Source: Gammaproteobacteria bacterium (GTDB lineage Bacteria; Pseudomonadota; Gammaproteobacteria; Pseudomonadales; Pseudohongiellaceae). From it: DNA of 50,127 nt. The notes under the pieces are model-generated. The model made no database searches, had not been told where the DNA came from, and saw nothing but the letters and a program-made list of their open reading frames with translations. Of the stretch, positions 1 to 8,873 are shown one piece after another (the stretch's first letter is position 1; every line of letters begins with the position of its first letter). The translations under genes were made by a program, and so were the position numbers. Location of the stretch: positions 1-50,127 of the forward strand of contig VYCF01000008.1 in the NCBI GenBank assembly GCA_009844085.1, read 5' to 3'.

Positions 1-56
1 ACCGGGTGACCGGGTGACCGGGTGACCGGGTGACCGGGTGACCGGGTGACCGGGTT
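1..56. repeat. 8-bp tandem repeat, seven units
   Basis: Six exact copies of ACCGGGTG are followed by a seventh that differs only at its last base (ACCGGGTT). The array touches the window edge, so its true length is unknown. Read on the minus strand it lies in frame with the possible partial gene that starts at position 199. The unit length is not a multiple of three, so a change in copy number would shift that frame. Such an array at a sequence end can also mark an assembly break. Confidence 0.95.
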
Positions 57-199
57 ATTATAATTGAGGATCTGTCGTCCGCGTCTGTCAACCTCCTTGC
101 GCGAAAATCTTCGCCAGCCCGACCGCGCGCTCCCAAGAGGGCCGCGAACACCCGCCCCGCCGCCCGAACGGCTTCCCAATATTCGCCAAACACTGTCAT
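1..199 (-). CDS. possible partial ORF of unknown function running off the left edge
   Basis: An ATG at 199 (minus strand) opens a frame of at least 66 codons that has not closed when the window ends. It is preceded about 8 bases upstream by GGGAG, a good ribosome binding site. The product would begin MTVFGEYWEAVRAAGRVFAA, continue with an Arg-rich stretch, and then enter the tandem array, which translates as an eight-residue period RSPGHPVT. I recognise no family. The ribosome binding site and the plausible N-terminus argue for a gene. The low-complexity continuation, the short visible length and the absence of homology argue for caution. It would be transcribed in the same direction as the alkylsulfatase gene to its right, about 250 bases downstream of that gene's stop. 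Confidence 0.35.
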   Translation of the reverse strand, partial: MTVFGEYWEAVRAAGRVFAALLGARGRAGEDFRARRLTDADDRSSIIITRSPGHPVTRSPGHPVTR

Positions 200-451
200 C
201 GCAATAACTCCCGACCCGTCAAATCAAAGATCCCTGTCGGATACGTGACGCACGACCGACGTGCGCGATCCGCCCCAAACACACGCGCATCAAATCATTA
301 ATGCGCCGCCGATTTCAACCCCCGGCGGTTCCCGGGTTCGCACCCGACTTTTCGATTCGCTCAAGAGCGAAACCGATTGGCCGGGCCGCGTTTGGTCGTA
401 GCGGCGTTCGGGGTGGCGAATCGGTGCGGCGCTGAAACTCCCGATGCCGGA
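200..451. other. intergenic region, no gene seen
   Basis: This stretch separates the alkylsulfatase stop from the possible partial gene. I see no convincing ORF, RNA gene or strong promoter. A weak inverted repeat (CCGCCG with CGGCGG near 307-328) lies downstream of the alkylsulfatase but has no following T-run, so it is not called as a terminator. Confidence 0.5.
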
Positions 452-2449
452 TCAGTTTGCCGTGCCGGGCAGGATTTCGAATCCGGGGGCGAAATTCACA
501 AATACCGAGGCCAGTTGCGCCAGCACGCCGGCGTCGCCGGAAACCGTGCCCGCGCCGGATTGCAGCAATTCGTTCAGGGTGGCGTTGCCCATGATTACCT
601 GGTTCAGGTCTTCGCGGTCGATGCTGACGGTGACGTCCGCATTTTCGGCCTGAAAGCCCTTGATATTGGTCAAGGTGCCGCCGCTCATTTCCACTACGAA
701 ACGCTCGCCGTTATCGGGCGTAAGGAAATTCATGGTGAAGTTCATGCCGTCGGCAAGCCGGCTGTCGACGCGGATGGCGACCGAATCCCACCATTGCGAA
801 GTACTCATGGCTCTCGCCATGCCGGGACTCGTTCCCCTCGGCGCGGGTATGCGCGGCATGCCGTTGCGCAATTCCTGGGCGGCGGCGAGGAAAACGTTGC
901 GCATGCTTGCGCTTTCGTACTGGTAGCCGAGTTGCTCGAAGACCGCGGCGAGAAGATTTTTCGCCTCCCGGTTGTCGGGTTCGGCGTATACCAGCTTGTT
1001 CAGAATCTCCATCGCCAATCGATATTGCCCGTCCTCGTGCAAGGCCCGCGCCCTTTCGAGAATCGGCCCGGCGCCGCCCATCAATTCGACGAACAGCGGC
1101 GCCGATTCTTCCGGCGACAGCGGCGCCAGCGTGGCCGGGTTGCCGTCCCAGTAACCGAGATAACGGTTCAGCACGGCGCGGGAATTGTGGAATTCCGAGC
1201 CGTGGTACTGGCGCACGCTCCATTGCCGCTGCAACGATTCGGGCACCTGGTAGTGGTTGTGAATCTCGTTGATGGTGACGCCCTGGTTGGCCAGATGCAG
1301 CACCTGGTTGTTCAGATTGGCATAAGCGTCGCGCTGGGCGCGCATGACCTGCTGGATGCGTTCGTTGCCCCAGCGCGGCCAGTTGTGCGAGGTAATCATC
1401 ACCTCGGCTTCGCGCCCGAAGCGGTATAGCGCCTCATTGATCTGCCTTGCCCATTGCAGCGCGTCCCGGACCAGGGCGCCGCGCAATGTGTAAACGTTGT
1501 GAATTGTCGCCGAGATGTTCTCCGCCGCCCAGAAAACACGATGCTCGGGGAACCAGGCGTTCATTTCGGCGGGGGCTTCGGTGCCCGGCGTGTTCTGGAA
1601 TACAATGCGTACGCCGTCGATCACATGTTCTTCGAAGTCGTCTTCGATAACCGTGGTAGGCGCGATCAGGCCGGTTGTACCCGCCGCGAGTCCCTTGCCG
1701 ATGGCCGAATCGACCCGGCCGAAGGGGCTCGGGGGAATCGTGCGGCCGTATTGCATCACCGCCCGCCGCGACATCGCCGGTCCGGCGTAGACATTCTCGG
1801 CAACGGCTTCCTCCATGAATCCCGTCGGCGCGAAGATCTCCACGGCCCCCGACCGAACCTGTTCCTCGCTTGTAACGCCGAGCACGCCGCCGAAATGATC
1901 GACGTGGGAATGGGAGTAGATCACCGCGCGCACGGGCAATTCGCCCAGGGTTTCATTGGCAAGCGCGAGCGCGGCGGCAGCGGTTTCTCCAGTCAGCAAC
2001 ACGTCGAACAGGATCCAGCCACTGTCTCCCTTTACCAGGGTCATGTTGGCGAGATCGAAGCCGCGCACCTGGTAAATGAAATCGGGTACGACTTCGTACA
2101 GGCCGTAATTCATGTTGAGCAGAGCCTGGCGCTGCAGGGAAGGATGGATCGAATCGAAGTCTTCGCCGGCCAGCAGAAAATCGTAGCCGCCCAGGTCCCA
2201 GACGATATTGCCGGCGGAACCGGTAATTTGCCGCGAGTCGGGCTCGGCCAGGAAACCCCGGCGCGATTCCTCGAAGTCACGTTCGTCCGCAAACGGCAGC
2301 GAATCGCGCAATGCGTCCTGCAAGGCGCGGGTATGCTCGCTGGGCGGCGAGCCGGCGGGGTTGAAGTGATCCTGGGAAATCGCCACGCAGGACCAGACCA
2401 GGCCAAGCAGCAATGCGCTGCCGGAAACGAAAGAACGGGGAGATTTCAT
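452..2449 (-). CDS. secreted SdsA1-type linear alkylsulfatase (metallo-beta-lactamase fold)
   Basis: The 665-residue product is predicted to hydrolyse primary alkyl sulfate esters such as dodecyl sulfate to alcohol and sulfate, outside the cytoplasm. It begins with a hydrophobic signal peptide (about residues 1-25, ending VAISQ). The metallo-beta-lactamase domain carries the zinc-binding HSHVDH motif inside IYSHSHVDHFGGV, and a further metal-site region around AENISATIHNVYTLRGA. The central helical part (ELMGGAGPILERARALHEDG onward) matches the alkylsulfatase dimerisation domain. The last 120 residues or so match the SCP2-like C-terminal domain that holds the alkyl chain in SdsA1. Length and domain order are those of the SdsA1/YjcS family. 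The gene stands alone, 51 bases downstream of the TPR protein gene on the same strand, and the two may share a transcript. The family assignment is firm; the physiological substrate is not known. Confidence 0.9.
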   Translation of the reverse strand: MKSPRSFVSGSALLLGLVWSCVAISQDHFNPAGSPPSEHTRALQDALRDSLPFADERDFEESRRGFLAEPDSRQITGSAGNIVWDLGGYDFLLAGEDFDSIHPSLQRQALLNMNYGLYEVVPDFIYQVRGFDLANMTLVKGDSGWILFDVLLTGETAAAALALANETLGELPVRAVIYSHSHVDHFGGVLGVTSEEQVRSGAVEIFAPTGFMEEAVAENVYAGPAMSRRAVMQYGRTIPPSPFGRVDSAIGKGLAAGTTGLIAPTTVIEDDFEEHVIDGVRIVFQNTPGTEAPAEMNAWFPEHRVFWAAENISATIHNVYTLRGALVRDALQWARQINEALYRFGREAEVMITSHNWPRWGNERIQQVMRAQRDAYANLNNQVLHLANQGVTINEIHNHYQVPESLQRQWSVRQYHGSEFHNSRAVLNRYLGYWDGNPATLAPLSPEESAPLFVELMGGAGPILERARALHEDGQYRLAMEILNKLVYAEPDNREAKNLLAAVFEQLGYQYESASMRNVFLAAAQELRNGMPRIPAPRGTSPGMARAMSTSQWWDSVAIRVDSRLADGMNFTMNFLTPDNGERFVVEMSGGTLTNIKGFQAENADVTVSIDREDLNQVIMGNATLNELLQSGAGTVSGDAGVLAQLASVFVNFAPGFEILPGTAN

Positions 2450-2500
2450 TTTGGTTCCGGAGGCCGGGACTGGAACGCGCCAGTCCCGGCTTCACGCGGC

Positions 2501-4168
2501 TTACAATCGTGAGCGTTCGAGCTCGACGTCGGCGTTGCGCCAGAGCGATTCGAACTGCCGCTTGACGATGATGGCTTCCTGGGCCTTGCCCTGGGCTTCC
2601 AGCGCCTGGGCGAGGCCGAATGTCGACCAGCCGTTCTGCTGGTTCCATTCCAGATCCTTGCGATAGACCGCTTCGGCGTCTTCAGCCTTGCCCGCGGCCA
2701 GCATCGCCGCGCCCAGATACAGGCGCATGGACTGGGACCAGTCGGGGGGCTCGGTGTAGTTGTTGGCGTCCTGCATTTCCACGGCGGCCTGGTAATGGGC
2801 GATCGCGGAATCGTAGTTGCCCTGGGCTTCGGCGATTTCGCCTTGCAGCGCATGCACTGCGATTCCCAGCACGTGGGAGGCCGGCGTGGGTCCGACGCCG
2901 GTATCGTCCACGCCGTCAGCCTCGGCCTGGGCCTGGATATTGGCGAGTTCCGCGGCGGCGGCGTCGAGTTGGCCGTCGGCTACGTAGGCGCTGCCGCGCA
3001 CATAGCTCCACATGCCGTCGAGGTAGGGTGTGCCGCTATGGCTTTGCTCGCTTTCGAGGATGCGGTCCCATTTGCCGAAGACCTTGTCCACGACCCAGGA
3101 GTGCACGATACGCTTCTCGCCGCGATTCACGGCTTCGGCGGCTCTGCCGACGCTGGCGGCGCCGCGCTGGGCCGCCTCGAATGAATCGGCATAGTTGCCC
3201 TGCAACATGTTGGCGTAACGCACGAAATCGAGAGCGTGGGGGATATGGGCTTTATGCGAAAGGGAATAGGTGCCGATCATTGGAAAGTTTGTGTCGCCCC
3301 AGATTTCGGCGAACTGTTGATCGACAATCTGGGAGCGCTCGTTGGTCGAAACCGCCTTCTCGTATTCGCCGACGCGCAGATAGATATGGCCGGGCATATG
3401 CACCATGTGGCCTGAAATCGGCACACTGGCTTCGAGCTTCTGCGCCGAAGGCATGGCGAGTTCGGGTTCGCTGGAGGCTTCCATCAAATGGATGTACAAA
3501 TGATTGGCGCCCGGATGGTCGTGCTCGATGGCCATGGCGGCTTCGAGCGCGGCGCGGGCCTCGGCGACGCCGGGCCTGGGCGAACCGTCGGGCGCCCAGT
3601 AATCCCAGCGGGTCGTGTTCATGAAAGCTTCGGCGAAGATCGAAGCGATGTCGGCGTCGTCGGGATACTTGTGATGCAACTCGCGCATGGCGTCGACGAA
3701 AGCCTGATCGCGCTCGCGGTCGTCGGCGATCGCATCCTTGTTGTAAAGCACGAATAGCGCGTTGACCATGTCGCGTTCGCGCTCGGTGCCGTTGTTGACG
3801 CGCTCAAGCGCGTTGCGGATGGCTTCGAGCCCGGCGCCCTGGGGATCGTCGGGGAGGCCCCCGTAGCGGCTGTTCGGGTTGGGCCCGGCCGCATGGGCCA
3901 GACCAAAATAAGGCATGGGGTGGTCCGGGTCGTGGCGCGAAGCTTCTTGATACGAAGCGATGGACTCCACGAAATAAAAACTCCAGGCCATACGCAGGCC
4001 CTGGTCGAAAAAGGCCTGGGCTTCGGACGAATCGGTCGAAATAGGCCTGCTGTAAGTACCGCTGCCGGGAATCAGAATGGCGAGAGCCTCGTCATTCTGC
4101 GCCAGCGCCAAATTCCAGGACATCGCGGCCGCCAGCCAGCCGGCGGTGAGAATCATGAATTTTTTCAC
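2501..4168 (-). CDS. secreted tetratricopeptide-repeat protein of unknown function
   Basis: I chose the GTG at 4168 (product MKKFMILTAGWLAAAMSWNL..., about 555 residues). It is preceded by GAGG at good spacing and gives a clear signal peptide ending LALAQ. The same frame is open to 4282, but that longer start adds a non-signal N-terminus and lies upstream of the promoter-like site at 4219-4247. The protein contains repeated TPR-like helical pairs across its length (for example SIASYQEASRHDPDHPMPYF near the N-terminus and AIAHYQAAVEMQDANN near the C-terminus) and a conserved-looking central stretch HMVHMPGHIYLRVGEYEKA. This type of exported TPR protein is found in several proteobacteria without a defined role. 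It is probably periplasmic and could act as a binding scaffold, but this is inference. The alkylsulfatase gene follows it on the same strand. Confidence 0.75.
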   Translation of the reverse strand: MKKFMILTAGWLAAAMSWNLALAQNDEALAILIPGSGTYSRPISTDSSEAQAFFDQGLRMAWSFYFVESIASYQEASRHDPDHPMPYFGLAHAAGPNPNSRYGGLPDDPQGAGLEAIRNALERVNNGTERERDMVNALFVLYNKDAIADDRERDQAFVDAMRELHHKYPDDADIASIFAEAFMNTTRWDYWAPDGSPRPGVAEARAALEAAMAIEHDHPGANHLYIHLMEASSEPELAMPSAQKLEASVPISGHMVHMPGHIYLRVGEYEKAVSTNERSQIVDQQFAEIWGDTNFPMIGTYSLSHKAHIPHALDFVRYANMLQGNYADSFEAAQRGAASVGRAAEAVNRGEKRIVHSWVVDKVFGKWDRILESEQSHSGTPYLDGMWSYVRGSAYVADGQLDAAAAELANIQAQAEADGVDDTGVGPTPASHVLGIAVHALQGEIAEAQGNYDSAIAHYQAAVEMQDANNYTEPPDWSQSMRLYLGAAMLAAGKAEDAEAVYRKDLEWNQQNGWSTFGLAQALEAQGKAQEAIIVKRQFESLWRNADVELERSRL

Positions 4169-4218
4169 TGTTCGTACCTCGTCGGTAATTCGATTTCCAC
4201 AAACTTTCGAGCGGTCGA

Positions 4219-4247
4219 AGTATAACGCCGCGGCGGCTTCTTGTCCG
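4219..4247 (-). promoter_or_regulatory. candidate sigma70 promoter of the TPR protein gene
   Basis: On the minus strand CGGACA (4247-4242) and TATACT (4224-4219) are separated by 17 bases. The -10 matches five of six consensus bases and the -35 four of six. Transcription would start near 4212, about 45 bases before the GTG at 4168, which fits that start and not the longer open frame. Confidence 0.45.
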
Positions 4248-4345
4248 CTCCCGGTCTCCAGGGTCGTATCGGTTTGGTTCATGCGCTATAGTTCGCCGGA
4301 TTCATTTCCGATGCGCCGGAGATCGCTCCCGGCGGAGCCCAGACC

Positions 4346-6004
4346 GTGAGACCCGACATCGAGATCGCAAGGAACGCGGCAATAAGGCCGGTGGCCGAAG
4401 TGGCCGCCTCGCTCGGCATTCCCTTCGAGGCGCTCGATTCCTACGGTCAATACAAGGCCAAGCTCTCGCTCGACTATATCGATTCCCTTCAGGATCGCCC
4501 GGACGGAAAACTGATCCTGGTGACGGGCATCAATCCGACGCCCGCGGGAGAAGGGAAGTCGACCACCCTGATCGGTTTGCACGACGCCCTGCAACAGATG
4601 GGGCAAAAGTCCATTGCCTGCCTGCGCGAACCCAGCCTCGGCCCCTGTTTCGGGATGAAAGGCGGCGCCACCGGGGGCGGTTATGCCCAGGTGATGCCCA
4701 TGGACGACATCAACCTGCATTTCACCGGAGATTTTCACGCCATCGGCGCCGCCAACAACCTGCTCGCGGCGATGCTCGACAACCACCTGTATTGGGGCAA
4801 CAGCCTGCTGATCGACGAACGCAGGATCCAGTTCCGCCGCGCACTCGACATGAACGACCGGGCGCTGCGCGCATTCGCCAGTTCGGCCGTCGGCGTATCC
4901 CGCACGAGTGGCTTCGACATCGTCGCGGCCTCCGAGGTCATGGCGATTTTCTGCCTGGCCGACAGCATGTCCGATCTCGGCCGCCGCCTCGGCAACATCG
5001 TAATCGCGAGCGACATCGACGAGCGGCCGGTTTTCGGCCGCGATATCGAAGCCGCCGGCGCCATGACCGTACTGTTGCGCGACGCGTTCGCGCCGAACAT
5101 GGTGCAGACGCTCGAAAACAACCCGGCGCTCGTGCATGGCGGTCCGTTCGCCAACATCGCCCACGGTTGCAATTCAGTGATGGCGACGAGGGCAGGTCTG
5201 AAACTCGCGGACTACGTCATCACCGAAGCGGGCTTCGGCGCCGACCTCGGCGCGGAGAAATTCTTCGACATCAAGTGCCGCAGCGCCGGCCTGGAGCCAG
5301 CCGCCGCGGTGGTCGTCGCCACCGTGCGCGCGCTGAAGATGCATGGCGGAGTGGCGCGGGAGGATCTTGACCAGGCCAATCCCGCGGCGCTCGAAGCCGG
5401 CATGGCAAATCTTCTTCGCCACGTGGAAAACGTGCGCAAGTTCAATCTGCCCGCGGTCGTTGCATTGAATCAGTTCAGCAGCGATACCGAAGAAGAAATC
5501 GAGGCCGTCCGGCGCGCCCTGGCGGGGCTTGACGTGGAAGTGTCGGTTTGCACGCATTGGGCCGAAGGCGGCAGGGGCGCGCTCGATCTCGCGCAGAAGG
5601 TGAGACAGCTCGCCGACAGTGGCGGGACCGATTTCAAGCCCCTGTATCCGGACGATCTTTCCTTCGAGGAAAAGATCCGAACCGTCGCGCGGGAAGTGTA
5701 TCGCGCAGGCGACGTCGAAATTCCCGATGCGGTCCGCGAGCGGCTGCGGCAATGGGAAGCCATGGGGCGGGGACACCTGCCGATATGCATCGCCAAGACG
5801 CCATACAGCTTCTCCACCGACCCCGAAGCCAAGGGAGCGCCCTCCGGCCACACGCTGCCCGTGCGCGATGTGCGCCTGTTCAACGGCGCCGAATTCGTCG
5901 TGGTCATAACCGGCGACATCCTGACCATGCCCGGCCTGCCGTTCGCGCCGGCGGCCAGGGATATCGCCCTCAATGAAGACGGAGAAATCGTCGGACTGTT
6001 CTGA
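4346..6004 (+). CDS. fhs: formate--tetrahydrofolate ligase
   Basis: The enzyme joins formate to tetrahydrofolate using ATP, giving 10-formyl-THF for purine, formyl-Met and one-carbon metabolism in the cytoplasm. The 552-residue length and the sequence are typical. The N-terminal region has the ATP-binding motif [10 protein letters not shown] (about residues 67-76), followed by [20 protein letters not shown], a signature stretch of the family. [20 protein letters not shown] is a second signature further on. The GTG start at 4346 is preceded by GGAG about nine bases upstream, and the product begins [20 protein letters not shown], as in homologues. It is transcribed away from the TPR gene and converges with the acyl-CoA ligase, with only 15 bases between stops. 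No other C1 genes lie nearby, so it appears to be a stand-alone gene. Confidence 0.97.
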   Translation: MRPDIEIARNAAIRPVAEVAASLGIPFEALDSYGQYKAKLSLDYIDSLQDRPDGKLILVTGINPTPAGEGKSTTLIGLHDALQQMGQKSIACLREPSLGPCFGMKGGATGGGYAQVMPMDDINLHFTGDFHAIGAANNLLAAMLDNHLYWGNSLLIDERRIQFRRALDMNDRALRAFASSAVGVSRTSGFDIVAASEVMAIFCLADSMSDLGRRLGNIVIASDIDERPVFGRDIEAAGAMTVLLRDAFAPNMVQTLENNPALVHGGPFANIAHGCNSVMATRAGLKLADYVITEAGFGADLGAEKFFDIKCRSAGLEPAAAVVVATVRALKMHGGVAREDLDQANPAALEAGMANLLRHVENVRKFNLPAVVALNQFSSDTEEEIEAVRRALAGLDVEVSVCTHWAEGGRGALDLAQKVRQLADSGGTDFKPLYPDDLSFEEKIRTVAREVYRAGDVEIPDAVRERLRQWEAMGRGHLPICIAKTPYSFSTDPEAKGAPSGHTLPVRDVRLFNGAEFVVVITGDILTMPGLPFAPAARDIALNEDGEIVGLF

Positions 6005-6019
6005 GCGGGCCGCGGCGCG

Positions 6020-7636
6020 TCAGACCAACTGGCTTTGCCGGCCCTCCCACCAGGGCTTGCGCAATTCAGTCTTGAGCACCTTGTTCACCGACGACAGCGG
6101 CATGGGCTGGCTGCGGAAGCTGACACTCACCGGACACTTGTAGCCGGCGAGGTTCTTCTTGCAATAGCCGATGAGTTCGTCTTCGCGGGCGCTCGCACCG
6201 GATTCCAGGATGACGACGGCGTGCACCGCCTCGCCCCATTTCTCGTGCGGAATGCCGATGACCGCGCATTCCTTGACCGCGGGATGTTCGGCCAGCACGT
6301 TTTCGACTTCGATGGGATAGACGTTCTCGCCGCCGCTGACGATCATGTCCTTGACCCGGCCTTCGAGGAACAGGAATCCTTCCTCGTCGAGATAGCCCGC
6401 GTCGCCGGTGTGATACCAGCCGCCGCGCATGGCCTCGGCGGTCAATTCGGGCTGCCGCCAGTAGCCCACCATGATATTGGCGCCCCTGGCCAGCACTTCC
6501 CCTACGGCAAAAGGCGGCAGGTCCTTGTCGTTCGCATCGACGACGCGTATTTCAACGTGGCCCGGCGGCTTTCCGACCGAGCCCAGCTTCGCCGAGAGCG
6601 GCCCATCGGTCACGTGGTAGACGGAATCGAGAATGGTGAGAATGGGCGAGGCCTCGGTCATGCCATAGGTCTGGAACTGGCGCACACCGGGCAAGGCCCG
6701 CAGCAACCGCCGTTGCAGCGCGAGTGACAGCGGCGCGGCGCCGCAGGTCACTATCTTCAGGGAAGAAAGGTCATAGTCTGCGTATTCGGGATGGTCGAGC
6801 ACCATCTGGACCATGGTCGGCACGAAGGTCGCGGAATCGACCCTATATCTTTCGATCGAGCCAAGCACGATGCCGGCGTCGAACCGCGAGAGCACTACTG
6901 CATGCGCGTAGAGGGCGGCGCAATTGAAGATGCGGGCGCCGGAGGCGAGATGGAACAGCGGTCCGAGAATGATGAAATTCCAGCCCCTTTCCATGCGATA
7001 TTCTTCAACGGCGCAAGCGGTATTGGACAACATGTTGCGATTGCTCAGCATCACGCCCTTGGATTTGCCCGTGGTGCCGCCGGTATAGAAAAGCAGGATG
7101 GCGTCTTCGCTGCCGCCCGGGATGGTTTCCGCGTGTTGGTCCTTTGATGAACCCGTGGCGATGATTTCCGCCAGGGACGATTCGTAGTCGAGAACGCCGG
7201 GCTCCGGGTCCGCGCCGCCGAAGGCGATCACATGCCGGATATGGGGGCATTGTTCCTGCATTGCTTTCGCGGTAGCGACAAATTCCGCCTCTGCAAGAAG
7301 CACTGCAGGCTCGCAATCTTCGAGGCATTCCTTCAATTCCCTTGCGGCCAGCCGGTAGTTGAGCGGCACGAACATGGCGCCGATGAGCGCGGGCGAGAAG
7401 TAGCTTTCGAAACAGACATCGGAATTGAGGCCGAGCAAGGCCACCCGGTCGCCCTTGCCGACGCCTAGCCGCGACAGCAACGCAGCGGCTGCGCGGCTGC
7501 GCGATTCGACTTCCGCCCAGGTCCGGGTCGCGCCGTTGAAAGTCACCGCGGGCGCGTCCGGCGCTCCCCGCGCCGCCTCGTGCAGTAACTCGGCCACATT
7601 CGAGAACGTATTGCCGAGGATTACGGTCTCGCTCAT
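6020..7636 (-). CDS. acyl-CoA synthetase (AMP-forming, FadD/CaiC-like)
   Basis: This 538-residue member of the ANL superfamily should activate a carboxylic acid to its CoA thioester through an acyl-adenylate. The phosphate-binding loop YTGGTTGKSKGVMLSN is at residues 184-199. The A5-type motif QTYGMTEASP and the hinge region WYHTGDAGYLDEEGF followed by GRVKDMIVSGGENVYPIEVE are intact, as is the late catalytic-lysine region (SVNKVLKTELRK). It is the last gene of the minus-strand acyl-CoA catabolism cluster. Its start overlaps the stop of the CoA-transferase gene by four bases (ATGA), implying translational coupling. The chain type cannot be read from sequence. The neighbours suggest that it loads a branched or cyclic acid onto CoA at the start of the pathway. 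Confidence 0.9.
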   Translation of the reverse strand: MSETVILGNTFSNVAELLHEAARGAPDAPAVTFNGATRTWAEVESRSRAAAALLSRLGVGKGDRVALLGLNSDVCFESYFSPALIGAMFVPLNYRLAARELKECLEDCEPAVLLAEAEFVATAKAMQEQCPHIRHVIAFGGADPEPGVLDYESSLAEIIATGSSKDQHAETIPGGSEDAILLFYTGGTTGKSKGVMLSNRNMLSNTACAVEEYRMERGWNFIILGPLFHLASGARIFNCAALYAHAVVLSRFDAGIVLGSIERYRVDSATFVPTMVQMVLDHPEYADYDLSSLKIVTCGAAPLSLALQRRLLRALPGVRQFQTYGMTEASPILTILDSVYHVTDGPLSAKLGSVGKPPGHVEIRVVDANDKDLPPFAVGEVLARGANIMVGYWRQPELTAEAMRGGWYHTGDAGYLDEEGFLFLEGRVKDMIVSGGENVYPIEVENVLAEHPAVKECAVIGIPHEKWGEAVHAVVILESGASAREDELIGYCKKNLAGYKCPVSVSFRSQPMPLSSVNKVLKTELRKPWWEGRQSQLV

Positions 7637-8847
7637 GCCGCTGCTCCCGCGACCAGCCCGCGGTCGTGCAGTTTGGCGATTTCTCCGGCGCTCAAGCCGA
7701 GTTCTTCGGTGAGAATCTCGTCGGTATGTTGGCCGAGCAGTGGCGCGGGCGCAGGCGGGTCCGTTTCCAGGCCGCCGAACTGCAATGCCTGGGAAGGCGT
7801 CAGCAGATTGCCGATGCCCGGCTGCTCGACGCGGCTGAACAGCGGATTGGCGTCAGAGCATTCAGCGTCCTGCTCGACGAGTTCCGCGACCGTCTGATAC
7901 GGCCCCCAGCACACTTCCATCCGGTCCAGTTCAGCGCTCGCCTCGGTGAAGTCGCGTTGCGCGAACCAGGGCGCGAACAGTGCCGCCAGTCTCTCCCTGG
8001 CGCGGAATCTGTCCCCCTCTCGATCGAAGTCCATCTGCAGTTCCTTTTCCAAAGCGCTCACTTCATCTCCCGTTCCCGTCACGGTCACGATGGCCCGCCA
8101 TTGCCTCGGGCTGACGCCCACGATCATGACCCGCCGCCCGCAGCGGCAGGCGAAATCGTAACCGAAACTGCCGAACACGTGGTTGCCCACGGGCTGACGC
8201 CCCGTTCCAGTCGTTTCGACTTCGGCGATGTATCCCAGATGCCCCATCACCGCCAGCGCGACATCGGCAAGCGCGATGCGCACGAACTGCCCGGCTCCGG
8301 TCAATCTGCGATGCCGCTCGGCGGCAAGCAGGCCGAGGGCGATCTGCTGGCCGGCGAGCAGGTCCCAGGCCGGCAGCGGATTGTTCACGGGACGTTCGTC
8401 GACGGCGCTGAGCCAGGGCAGTCCGAGCCGGCAGTTGACGGTATAGTCGAGCGCCGAACCGCCATGCCGGTCGCCGCTGAGGCTCAGATAAATCAGGTCT
8501 TCTCGCCGCGCGCGCAGGCTCTCGTCGGCGAGCCAGCCGCGGGCGGGGAAATTGCTGAGGAAAATGCCGGCGTCTTCGCCGGGGCGGGCGATCAGTTCGG
8601 CAAGCAGTTCCTGGCCTTCGGGACGGCGAAAATCGATGGCGATGGATCGCTTGCCCTTGTTCAGTCCGTGCCAATACAGGCTGTTGCCCTTGCCGTCGAC
8701 GGGCCAGCGGCGATAGTCGAGGCCGCCGCCGATCAGGTCGAAACGGATGACGTCGGCGCCGAGCTGGGCCAGGGTCATGCCGCCCGAAGGCGCGGCGATG
8801 AAGGCGCTGCCTTCGACCACCCGCATGCCCTTCAGAATTGCCTGCAA
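7633..8847 (-). CDS. family III CoA-transferase (CaiB/BaiF; AMACR-like)
   Basis: I place the start at the TTG at 8847 (product MQAILKGMRVVEGSAFIAAP..., 404 residues), because GGGAG lies about seven bases upstream and homologues of this family begin this way. The open frame extends further to 9093, but that part lies over the MaoC gene on the same strand. An ATG at 8826 is the alternative. The family includes CoA-transferases and the closely related alpha-methylacyl-CoA racemase. The N-terminal GADVIRFD, the central PAWDLLAGQQIALGLLAAER with an Asp in the position of the catalytic Asp of this family, and HRRLTGAGQFVRIALADVA are seen. Sequence by eye does not separate transferase from racemase. 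Its place between acyl-CoA ligase and MaoC hydratase would suit either CoA transfer onto the substrate or epimerisation of a 2-methyl branch. Confidence 0.85.
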   Translation of the reverse strand: MQAILKGMRVVEGSAFIAAPSGGMTLAQLGADVIRFDLIGGGLDYRRWPVDGKGNSLYWHGLNKGKRSIAIDFRRPEGQELLAELIARPGEDAGIFLSNFPARGWLADESLRARREDLIYLSLSGDRHGGSALDYTVNCRLGLPWLSAVDERPVNNPLPAWDLLAGQQIALGLLAAERHRRLTGAGQFVRIALADVALAVMGHLGYIAEVETTGTGRQPVGNHVFGSFGYDFACRCGRRVMIVGVSPRQWRAIVTVTGTGDEVSALEKELQMDFDREGDRFRARERLAALFAPWFAQRDFTEASAELDRMEVCWGPYQTVAELVEQDAECSDANPLFSRVEQPGIGNLLTPSQALQFGGLETDPPAPAPLLGQHTDEILTEELGLSAGEIAKLHDRGLVAGAAA

Positions 8848-8873
8848 GAAAATTCTCCCGGAATCGGCCGGTT

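Noticed and set aside
1..56. CRISPR array
   Set aside because: The repeats are 8 bases with no spacers.
356..371. Hairpin TTCGCTC-AA-GAGCGAA as terminator of the alkylsulfatase gene
   Set aside because: The loop is only two bases and no T-run follows on the minus strand.
377..1429. Long plus-strand open frame opposite the alkylsulfatase
   Set aside because: The translation is low-complexity and lacks family motifs; it is a shadow caused by high GC. The same holds for long frames opposite glmS, atpA, the thiolase and the acyl-CoA dehydrogenase.
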